64,000 nt of DNA from Malania oleifera (Eukaryota; Streptophyta; Magnoliopsida; Santalales; Ximeniaceae), in contig NC_080421.1 of assembly GCF_029873635.1 (NCBI RefSeq), forward strand, positions 37,924,617 through 37,988,616, read 5' to 3'. The position numbers and the translations under genes were made by a program. Positions within the stretch are counted from its first letter, which is position 1. Each line of letters begins with the position of its first letter. Positions 55,384-64,000 of this stretch are shown here, piece after piece. The notes below the pieces were generated by a model. The model saw nothing but the letters and a program-made list of their open reading frames with translations, was not told the DNA's origin and did no database searches.

Positions 55384-56010
55384 TAGGGTTAGAGTACTAG
55401 CATCGGTGATGACGAAGCTACGATGGCGACGTAGTTTCACGGTGATGGCGACGGTCCAATAGTGTCTTCCGTTATTGTGAACTGCCGGAAAGCTCTCAAT
55501 TTCCTCTTCTCTTTTGCGAAGGAGGGTTTCGAATGCAAGCAAGTTCTGACCGAGCGAAGAAAAAAGGGTGAAGATAAGTGTCGCTTTTGTTTAAAAGGAG
55601 GGTTAGGGTACCAGTGTCGGTGACGAAGAAGTTGTGTCGGCGACCTGCGATGGCGACAACCACGACAAAGTGGCGACGACGAACCTGTGACAACGACATA
55701 GTTTCACGATGACGGCGACGACCTCGAGCGACTGCAAAGTCCAACGACGTATTTGTTACTATGAACCGCCAAGAAGCTCTTGGTTTCCTCTTCTCTCAAG
55801 TTTATTCACGAATGAGGGTTAGGGTACCAGCGTCGGCGAAGACGAAGCTGAGATTGCGAACCTACGACGGTGACGACAATGATGAAGCTACAACGGCGAC
55901 GTAGTTTCATGGTGATGGCGATGACATAGCATTCCAAGTAACTGCGAAGTCCAATGACGTCTTCGTTACTGTGAACCGCCGGCAAGAGATTGGAAGCTTA
56001 GGGGACACTG
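55384..56010 (+). repeat. About three tandem monomers, 215-bp period, at the L1 5' end
   Basis: Units start at 55384, 55598 and 55814 with 'gggttag.gta.ca' and 'gtcgg', and contain 'gtagtttca.g.tgatggcg' (split here for length), 'gtccaa', and 'gtgaac.gcc'. Copies differ by substitutions and by a missing middle in the first. The units are rich in CG compared with surroundings. Confidence 0.75.
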
Positions 56011-56149
56011 CACGCACCAAGAAGTTTGTAGTCGCCATCGCAACTTAGGTTCCATTTACTCTCTCCACAAAAGGCTGGTTTTTATGGAAAACGGGTAGCT
56101 GCTAGTCATGTCCACGCTTCCTCCGGTAGCTGTTACCATAGGGTTGAAG

Positions 56150-57560
56150 GGAGGTGCCGACAATGGTTCACAAGGTTGCAAGGAGTGGTTCGAGGGATGA
56201 TATGGTCTGAGAGGGGGAAGGTTTCACTAGTGGCAAATTGTTTGCGAAAGCATTGAAGAGGCCAATTCCATTTTCGAAATTCAAAATCCCTTTGAGGAAG
56301 CCTAACTGATTAATCGGGAATTAGGTTTTGTTTTTTTGGATGTGGAGATGGAAAGGGCTGTTGAGGACCTGAAGTTTGCGTTGGTGCTTAAATTTCTTTC
56401 TACAAGGCCGTTTATCGATGTCTTTCGGAGGCATATTATTCAATCTTGGGGTCTTTCTGAAGTTCCAATAATAAGTTTTATGGACAACTATCATGTTTTG
56501 TTGGATTTGGTAAATGAAAAGGACTACATTCGTGCTTGGGCATGAGAAGGAAAATGGGTGGCAGGGTGCCAATTTCGGCTATTTAACTAACCCATGAATT
56601 TTGATGTCAATAAGGAGCCATCAATCGCACCACAGTGGACTTTATTACCAGAGTTGTCTTTACATTTATATAGATTGGATTGTTTACAGAGTTTTGCGAC
56701 TAGATTTGGTAGATTTTTGGGTACGGATAATACCACATTATATAGAACACGAGCCACTGGTGCAAGATTGTGTGTTGAAGTGGATTTGCAGAAAGATTTT
56801 GTGGAGGGTTTTCCATTGGTGGTAGGACAAAAGTAGAGTTGGCAAAGGGTAATATACGAGAAGAGAAGTTTCTATTGTAATAAATGTTGTAGGCATGGTC
56901 AGACTGATGTGGTATGTCGATTTGTAGTAAATCCTAAGGATAAAAGAATGGTAGGTATGAGGAAGGAGAGATATGGGATGGCTTGGAAAGAAGTGGGTAG
57001 AAAAGAAAATGTGATAGTAGAAGAGGAAGGTCTTGTTTTGCGGATTCAGGATTAGAGGGTGGAGTAGAAAAAGAATGAAGATGTAAGTGGTCCTTTGAAT
57101 ATGAATATGAAAAATAAAGAAGTTGCGAATGAGGTTAGTAATGTGATTACACATAAAGTGGATGAAGTGAACTTGGTAGAGAAGAATAGTGGAGAGAAAG
57201 CTGAATGTTTTCAAGATCATAAGTCAGGGGTGTTACGGGTACATATAGAACTAGGTGGTTGTTCTAGGACTGCCCAGGAAATCAGAGTTTTTGGTGAAGG
57301 CGGGGGGAAGAAGTTGAAAATGATAAGGATGGGGAGGAGTTTTTGGTGGAGGAAGTGGATAAGAGAGTGGGGGAAGAGGAGGGTGTGGTGTGTAGGGATA
57401 ATTATGATGTGTTATCTAAGGAAGATATGGAGGTTTGCATTGATACTCAAAAAGAATATTGCTCTGATCCAGGTAATGTGCCAGTGAGTATATCATAAGG
57501 AAGAAATAAAGAAGATGTGCAAGTGAGAAAGTCTGAGAGGGCTAAGACAGTGCCTCAAAA
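56150..57560 (+). pseudogene. L1 ORF1 remnant (DUF4283 and zinc knuckle)
   Basis: Frames 56336-56545 and 56594-56836 carry ALVLKFLSTRP, WGLSEV, VNEKDY and PSIAPQW, LPELSLHLY, the order of the plant L1 ORF1 RNA-binding domain. A degraded knuckle follows near 56870-56920 (YCNKCCRHGQTDVVC). The rest, to 57560, is acidic and lysine-rich and poorly conserved. Stops interrupt it. Confidence 0.75.
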
Positions 57561-57569
57561 ATTGAACTT

Positions 57570-58260
57570 ATGATTGACAAAGTTATGTTTTGGAATATAA
57601 GAGGATTGTGCACGTCAAAGAGAAGATTAAAACAAATTGTGAAAGATCAGAAAGTTTCGATTTTGGATTTTTCTAAACCTTTTCAAGATGTGGAGAAGAT
57701 ACAAAGGTGGGCAGTGTATTTGCAATTTACTAATTTTTGCTCTAATGTAGGGGAAGGTGGGAAGATTTGACTGTTCTGGAAAGATGATGTTCATGTTTAT
57801 TGGATGGGTGCTTCAAATCAATGTTTGACATTTTTGTTAACAGAGGATAGAGACTCTTTGCTTTTTGCCTTGGTGTATGCTAAATGTTATCATATTAAGA
57901 GAAGAGAATTATGGGAACAACTTTAGGGGATTTTGAGTTTTGATGTGGCTTGGGTTGTTATGGGAGATTTTAATGTAATTCAGTCAGATGAGGAAAGGGT
58001 GGGAGGTCGACCTCGCTTGGGTTCGTCTATGGATGAATTCAATGGTTGTATTAATAGATGTGGATTATTGGATCTCAGATTCGAAGGAAGTCCATTTTCC
58101 TGGTGTAATGGTCATCAAGGATTGATGAGAAGTTAGGCGAAACTTGACAGGGTGCTGGTTAATAATGCTTTTTCTGTAAAACACGGTGGAGCTAAGACAT
58201 CATTGTTGAAAAGAAATACTTCATATCATTCTCCTATCATATTATAGCTGGGTGCCAGTA
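57570..58260 (+). pseudogene. L1 ORF2 endonuclease remnant
   Basis: Starts MIDKVMFWNIRGL. It reads the GDFNVI motif (about 57962) and DLRFEG.PFSWCN. The C-terminal catalytic motif reads SYHSPI where SDHSPI is expected, and there are internal stops. The nicking activity is lost. Confidence 0.8.
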
Positions 58261-59940
58261 TGGAGAGGTATGGGCCAACACCTTTTAGATTTCAGAACAT
58301 ATGAACGTCGCATGGGGATTTTTTGATAATAGTTGAAACATCTTTGAGAGAACATATTGTGGCGGATTGTGGGTTTTGTAAATTGGCGGGTAAATTGAAA
58401 AGGCTAAAACAAAGGCTTAAGGTGTGGAATAAACAGACTTTTGGTCATGATGGTGGTATCATACAAGAGTTGGAGGAAAGGGTGGAAAAATATAAGAATT
58501 TACTGTAGATAGAGTACTTAAAATCAGTTGATGAAGAGCTGCTTGTTTCTAAGACTAAATTAGAGGTATGGTATAGAATGGAAGAGACAAGGTTGGCGTA
58601 GCGAGGAAAGATGAAATGATTAATTGATGGTGACCAAGATTTAAAGTTTTTCCATGTGGTGATTGCGCAAAGAAGGCGTAGCTTTTGTGTGAATTCAATG
58701 GTGCTTCCTGATGGTTCGGTGCTGAAAAATATGCAGATGATTCATGATGAGGTTGTGAATTATTTTGAGCAATTATTGGGTAGAATAGTTCAATGCAAAG
58801 GCTAAATCTAGACAGCATTATCCAATCGATGGTTTATGAGGATTCTATAATGCAACTAAAGGAAGAACCAACTAAGGAGGAGGTACATGTTGTTATTTCT
58901 TCTATTTCAATGGACAGTAGCCCAGGAATGGATAGTTTAGGGTCTACTTTCTATATTACCTGCTAGAAGATTATTAAAAATGACGTGATGGAAGCGCTAA
59001 GGGTATTCTTCAAAGGTGACATGTTGTCTCGGTATTTTTGTTCCTCTTATATTGTTCTTATTCTAAATGTAATGGATCCTCAATCTTTTGATAAATTTCA
59101 CTCGATAAGCCTTTGTAACGTAATCTATAAATTTTTTCCAAAATCTTTATTGGCAAGCTATCGTTGGTGATGGGTGATATAATCTTTTGAGCAAGATGCT
59201 TTTGTGAAAGGGAGGAGTATTTTTGAAAATATAACGCTTGCTCAAGAGATGACAAAATTATTACATAGGCGGGTGAGAGGAGGTAATATTATGCTAATAC
59301 TTGACATGAGCAAAGCGTATAATCGAGTAGAGTGGCAGGTTGTAGATCTATTTTTCCAAGCTCTTGGTTTTCCATATTGGTTTTGTAAGTTGATTCAAAA
59401 TTGTATTTCTACTCAATGGGTTTCTGTTATGATGCATGACACTTATAGGGGTTTCTTCAAGTCGAAAAGAGGTTTGAGGAAGGGGCATCCATTGTCCCTG
59501 TATATTTTCATCATCATGGATGAAGTTCTTTCTAAATTAATTCAAAAATAGATGATTGAGAAGCAAATTTTACCGTTTGCGCATCTGAGTGGTGCACCTA
59601 TTATATTGCATTTAATGTACGTGGATGATGTTGTTATATTTGTTAATGCTAGTAAAAAATCTATTAGATAGTTAATGGAGGTGATCAAGGAGTATGAAAG
59701 CTGTATTGGCCAAAGGGTGAATAAAGATAAATTAGCTATTTTTTTTTTCTCAAAGAAGTTGGGTGCTCAGGGAAGGGAGAAATTCTACAAGAGACTGGTT
59801 TTATTGAAGGTAAATCTCCTTTTATGTATTTGGAAGTGCCGATCTTGGATGGTAAATTGAAGGGCTGTCATTTTGACCCTTTAATTCAAAAAATCAGTAA
59901 GAAAATTGAGGGCTGGAAAAGTACATTGTTGTCTTAAGGA
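58261..59940 (+). pseudogene. L1 ORF2 reverse transcriptase remnant
   Basis: Pieces at 58323-58508, 58985-59170, 59204-59551 and 59675-59860 carry KAYNRVEW, RGLRKGHPLS and the catalytic box YVDDVVIF (59618-59641), in the family order. Frames are separated by stops. The catalytic aspartates persist. Confidence 0.8.
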
Positions 59941-61145
59941 GGTTGCCTAGTTTTGTTGAGACATGTGCTTTCGAGCATGTCACTGCATTTGTTAGCTATT
60001 CTAAATGCCCCAAAACTGGTGATGAAAAAGATATAAGGTATGCTTGTCTCTTTTTTCTGGGGATTTAAGGAGGAGGGCATAGGAGTAAGGGACATTTCGG
60101 AAGTGCAACGGTCGTTGTTTATGAAGTTTGGTTGGCAGTTTTAACACAAAATTCTTTATAGTCTAGATTTTTTAAAGCTAAATATATTAAAGGATGACAT
60201 ATTGCTCTTTGCAAGCCACATGGATCAGATTCTTGTTTTTGGAGAAAAATTATGCAGTGTATGTATGAACTGTTAAGTAAATCTAAGTGGAACATTAGAG
60301 AAGGATATGTAAAATTGTGGTATGATAAATTTATGGATTCGGAACCTTTGTTTTCATAATTTCTAGATAATACACATTCACATATCAGATTAAAAGATTT
60401 GGTTATTAATAATATGTGGGATGTAGAACATTTGCAAAGGATTCTGGGTTTTAATAAAGCGGAAGAAGTGATGGAAAGAGTTGGAAAACTTAGAAAATCT
60501 TCGAACATCCTGCTATGGCTCCTGAAAAAGAATGGTTGCTTTAATAAAGTCGGCATGTGATGCCATCAAAGTTAGAGCTCCAAATTTGATTGGGCAAAGT
60601 GGGTTTAGAACAAATGGTTACCAAAGAAAATTACTATCTATATGTGGAAGACTGCTTTTGAGTGCTTAAGCGTTGATGAAAAGGTGAGAAGTGTAGGGGT
60701 ATCCCTTGCTTCGGCATGTGATTATTGTGAGATGAGACAATCAAAAGATGTTGAGCATGTTTTGAATAAGGGAGATGTTGTTGCTGATGTATGGAGGAAG
60801 GTTTCGGTGGAGGTAGGTGTACCTTTCCCTAGGCACCAAAGTTGGAAAGAAAGAGTCCAAATGTTGTTTAATAAGGCTACCAGATACTCTCAAATTGGGA
60901 ACATTGATGGGTTTGATTCCTTGTTTAGTAGTTTGGGGGTTGTGGAGAAGGAGATGTGTAACTAGAATGGAGGGAAAATTGGAGAGTAGTACAGATGTAT
61001 GGCTGTCCATTAAGAATTGGGTGGGGGTTTTGAGGAAGAACAAGACAATTATGGCTCATTTAAAGGATGCTGATGTTTGGATATTGCAGAATCTGGAAGT
61101 GCAGATTGTAAGTAAAAAGAATAAAGTTATGCAAGGAGTGAGATG
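59941..61145 (+). pseudogene. L1 ORF2 C-terminal region and zf-RVT remnant
   Basis: The frame 60642-60965 has WKTAFECLSVDEKV, CDYC and EHVLNKGDV..DVWRKV, the zinc-binding region found after RT in plant L1 elements. Upstream, weak frames continue the RT thumb. Confidence 0.7.
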
Positions 61146-61529
61146 ACTAAAACTAAGGCAAGGGAGGTTGAAACTAAATTTGGATGGGAGCAGCTTGGGG
61201 AACCCAAGGTTGACGGGTGGTGGTGGCATCCTTAGAGACTATACAAGTTCTTTTATTTTTGATTTTTTTCAAAATATTTTAGTTTTTGTTCTAATAATGA
61301 ATCTGAATTGAGAGTAGTGATGGAAGGAATAAAGCTTTGCAAACAATTGGGTCATACCAATATTGACATTGAATGCGATTCGAATATTGTAGTAAATTGG
61401 ATAAAATCCAGTACATGCCATTTATAGTATTTATCGGATTTTTGGTAGCAGCTTATTGGTTTATTGGAGGGAGTAGATTTGTCTATAAATCAGTTGTATA
61501 GGGAAGACAATAAAGTGGCAGATGCTTTG
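61146..61529 (+). pseudogene. L1 RNase H remnant, cut by copia D
   Basis: Reads LNLDGS near 61170, ELRVVMEGIKL near 61305, IECDSN near 61370 and DNKVADAL at the cut. These are the acidic catalytic positions of RNase H. The next codons would follow the element tail at 28305 but are replaced by the copia D LTR. Confidence 0.75.
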
Positions 61530-61697
61530 TGTTAAAATCCCAAGTATCTTTGTGAATAATGAATAAATTAGGAAAGTGGGTAAATGTAGGAGATTTTATA
61601 TTATTAGTAGAGGGATTATTTCCTTGTTTAGAATAGTTGATTGTATTATATAATGTAAGATTAGGATGTACATAAATGATATAGAATTATGCTCACA
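61530..61697 (+). repeat. 5' LTR of copia D, 168 bp
   Basis: Unusually short for a copia LTR, which usually exceed 200 bp. TG..CA termini and an adjacent primer-binding site make the limits firm. Confidence 0.75.
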
Positions 61698-61710
61698 TGG
61701 TATCAGAGCT
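61698..61710 (+). other. Primer-binding site of copia D
   Basis: tggtatcagagct directly after the LTR, complementary to initiator methionine tRNA. Confidence 0.9.
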
Positions 61711-61734
61711 AGGGTTTCTAAGCCTTAGCTAACA

Positions 61735-62833
61735 ATGGCAGATGACGCCATCAATAGTAGAGGGTCGAGCTCCTCTGAAACTCTCAACGACAATTCTAAA
61801 GCCATCTCCATCATGGGTTCGCATGGGCTAAACAACACGGCCTTTCCACTCTTGGTAGAGAAATTGAATGGAAAAAGTTTCTGTGAATGAGCTCAGTCCA
61901 GTAAACTTGTGATTGAAGGCAAAGGAAGGCTAAGATACCTTACCAGCAAAAGGAAGGAACCTGCCACAACCGACATCACAACTCTGCAAAAATGGAAGTC
62001 CGAGAATTCTATGGTGACTACGTGGCTCATAAATTCAATAAAGCCCTCAATCGACAAGATCTACTTGTTCTTACCAACGGTGAAGGATATTTGGGACGCT
62101 GTTTGCGAGATGTACTCTGATGCTGAAAGCTACTCCCAGATCTTCGAGATTAAGACTTGACTGTGGCAGCTATGGCAAGGAGAGAGGGATGTCACCGATT
62201 ACTTCATGGAGATAACCACTCTATGCTAGGAGCTTGACCTAAGCGTCAATGAAGAGTGGGAGTGCTATGGTGAGAGTATACGCTACAAGAGGCAACTCAA
62301 GAATGAAAGAGTTTTTGAGTTCTTGGAAGGCCTCAACCGCGACCTAGACGATGTGCGAGGTTGGATCCTTGGCCAACGTACCCGCCTTTGACTCAAGAGG
62401 TCTTCACAGAGGCGTGGCGTGAGGAGAGTCGCTGTAACATGATGTTAAAGGCTTCGCACGGACACAGTGGGCCTGAAATATCAGCCTTAACCCAAAAAGA
62501 CAGTGGGCCTGAAGTTTCGGCCCTAATCACAAAAACTGCTGTGGGCTCTGGCTTTGGGCAAAGATCACAAAAAGGTAGATTATGGTGCGATTACTATCGA
62601 AAGTCAGGTTATTCAAAAGATACTTGCTGGGAGATTCATGGAAAGCCTGCAGTTTGGAAGTCGAGACAATATCAAAGAAATCATGGGTATCAGGTTACTA
62701 CTGACAGTTCAACTGAAAAATCACAAGGCGAAAAGACCAATAATACCACTCCAAGTAGTGCATTCAGCGTTGAACAGTTGGATCATCAGCTGTAGAAAAT
62801 GATTTCCTCAATTCAAACATCGGGTCAGTCTTC
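61735..62833 (+). pseudogene. Copia D gag remnant
   Basis: ATG at 61735, with the gag capsid-like zone (WKSENSMVTTWLINSI, DIWDAV.EMYSD) and stops at about 61888, 62158 and 62227, then a frame change near 62360. The zinc knuckle near 62585-62625 has lost its second cysteine and histidine (CDYYRKSGYSKDTC). It ends at the CACTA insertion. Confidence 0.8.
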
Positions 62834-64000
62834 CACTACAAAAAATCAAGGTATTAGTGACGGTTTTAAAATAGTTGCTATATGTGCCATTACTATTAAC
62901 TTTTTCTGACGAATTTAATTTTCGTCACTACAACCCTAACACCGTCACTATATAGTATATAACGGCTCAATTCAAATTCGTCACTAATAGTAGGGGTATT
63001 AGTGACGAATTATAAATACGTCACTACTAGTAGGGGTATTAGTGATGAATTATAAATTTGTCACTACTAGTAGGGTATTATTAACGAATTATAAATTCGT
63101 GACAACTAGTAGGTATTAGTGGCAACATAGATATTAGTCACTACTAGTATGGTATTATTGACGAATTAGAAATTCGTGACTACTAGTAGGTATTAGTGAC
63201 GAATTAGAAATTCGTCACTATTAGTGTTGTATTAGTGACGAATTAGAAATTCGTCACTACTAGTGTGGTATTATTGGCGAATCAGAAATTCGTCACTAAT
63301 AGGAGCAGTATTAGTCACGAATTAGAAATTCGTCATTAATAGTAGGGCATTAGTGACGAATTTGAATCAATCACTAATAATTAGAAAAATTAAACAACCT
63401 TTTATACTAACTTTATTTAATCATGAATTATATAAAAATCTATAATTACATTTTCGAGTATATAAATTGAAACCATAATTACTACAAAATTCGTAAATCA
63501 TTCAAAATTTTGAATTTAAATACAAATTCAATTAAAATGAAGAAATAACATATGTTCAAATAACAAAAATTATTTAAAAATATTCAAAATTCAAATACAA
63601 ATACTAATACAAATTCAAATTATAATGCAAAAACTTCATTTATTCAAATAACAATAAAAAATTATAAAGAAATAGTGGATGTATGCATGCATGACATCAT
63701 GCTGATGTTATGACAGCCGCGAATCCTACAAATTAAGAGTCATTAAAAAAAATTCAATATACCAAATTGAGGAGAGCTAATGCTAAGTATAATCAGGAAA
63801 ATTAATTATATGATATAACAAATTGGCAAAGATTTCATCATCATGCATATTACATAATTTGTACGGTAATAATATCAATAATGAAAAATGTAATGTTGCG
63901 TTCGAGAGCATAGATTTCAAACATTTGAATGGATTTGGACAAATAATATTACATTTTATTTAAATTTAATATAAATTCAAGTTAAAGTGTCTCGAAACAT
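62834..64000. mobile_element. CACTA (En/Spm) transposon end, runs out of the window
   Basis: Begins CACTACAAAAAATCAAGG, the conserved CACTA terminus, inside copia D gag, after the 3-bp ttc (62831-62833) that would be the target duplication. About eight subterminal repeats follow to 63375, each pairing 'tagtgacgaatt' with 'aattcgtcacta' as an inverted repeat. The rest (63400-64000) is AT-rich and non-coding. The other end and any transposase are outside the window. Confidence 0.85.
62850..63375. repeat. CACTA subterminal hairpin array
   Basis: 'attagtgacgaatta.aaatt' and 'cgtcactactagta' alternate every 40-60 bp. Each unit is a near-perfect inverted repeat of about 14 bp per arm. Such sites bind the TNP-type transposase protein in the En/Spm family. 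Confidence 0.8.

Larger units (their letters stand above)
55384..61529 (+). mobile_element. Long, degenerate L1-type LINE
   Basis: In order: tandem 5' monomers (55384-56010), ORF1 (about 56150-57560) with a DUF4283-like domain and zinc knuckle, ORF2 from 57570 with endonuclease, reverse transcriptase and zf-RVT, and a plant-type RNase H (61140-61529). It is cut at 61529 by copia D inside the RNase H frame. Its tail would be as in 28197-28708. Many stops and frame changes make it inactive. Confidence 0.85.
61530..64000 (+). mobile_element. Copia D: 5' part of a copia element nested in the L1
   Basis: A short LTR (61530-61697, TGTTAAAATCCC to GCTCACA) is followed at once by the primer-binding site tggtatcagagct. 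Gag remnants run from 61735 to 62833, where a CACTA element is inserted. The 3' part lies beyond the window. The candidate left target duplication is ctttg (61525-61529). Confidence 0.8.

Noticed and set aside
56738..57220. 160-codon minus-strand frame
   Set aside because: Antisense shadow of the L1 ORF1 region.
62850..63375. Possible CRISPR-like array
   Set aside because: Repeats are inverted, variable and sit next to a CACTA terminus in plant DNA. They are subterminal transposon repeats.

Overview
The window is nuclear DNA from a flowering plant, probably a eudicot with a large, AT-rich, repeat-filled genome. The evidence is an intron-containing 11S-globulin gene, plant-type Ty1/copia, Ty3/gypsy, L1, RTE and CACTA elements, and no bacterial gene organisation. 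Species cannot be named from the sequence alone. Only one host gene looks intact: an 11S (legumin-type) seed-storage-like globulin on the minus strand (3832-5689, four exons, 465 residues). A second host locus is a broken 3' fragment of the splicing factor SLU7 (53533-55095, plus strand). Almost everything else is transposable elements inserted into one another.

Layout. 1-1153: end of an LTR cut by the window edge, then a 5'-truncated L1 tail and microsatellites. 1.9-8.2 kb: host sequence with the globulin gene and small tandem duplications. 8.2-27.9 kb: one large nest. A minus-strand copia element (copia A, outer LTRs 8249-8918 and 27299-27895) was split by a minus-strand chromodomain-type gypsy element (gypsy A, 9086-22326, target duplication tcttt/tcttc). 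Each gypsy LTR was later hit by a further LTR, now solo (10143-12278 and 18662-20881). 27.9-34.5 kb: CACTA-like debris with an L1 tail in it, then a copia relic (copia E) split by a solo LTR with an exact tatgt duplication. 34.5-41.4 kb: copia B, itself split in gag by a second copy of the solo LTR seen at 10.1 kb. 41.4-43.2 kb: a tandem duplication that preserves the empty site of copia B. 43.5-46.6 kb: a tRNA-derived SINE and a degenerate RTE LINE. 46.9-52.5 kb: copia C, the youngest and least damaged element. 53.5-55.1 kb: SLU7 fragment. 55.4-61.5 kb: a nearly full-length, dead L1 with about three 215-bp 5' monomers. 61.5 kb to the end: copia D inserted in the L1, and a CACTA transposon inserted in copia D.

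The most unusual signal is regulatory. Four LTR families from both superfamilies (gypsy A, the solo gypsy-like LTR at 18.7 kb, the solo copia-like LTRs at 10.1 and 38.6 kb, and the copia E LTR) carry arrays of imperfect palindromes centred on GTCGAC a short distance upstream of their LTR TATA boxes. In the copia-like family many copies have decayed to GTTGAC or GTCAAC, which creates W-box cores (TTGACC/TTGACT). This could be a shared host-factor input acquired by unrelated retroelements. It is an inference from sequence layout only.

No CRISPR arrays, bacterial operons, rRNA genes or intact tRNA genes were seen.
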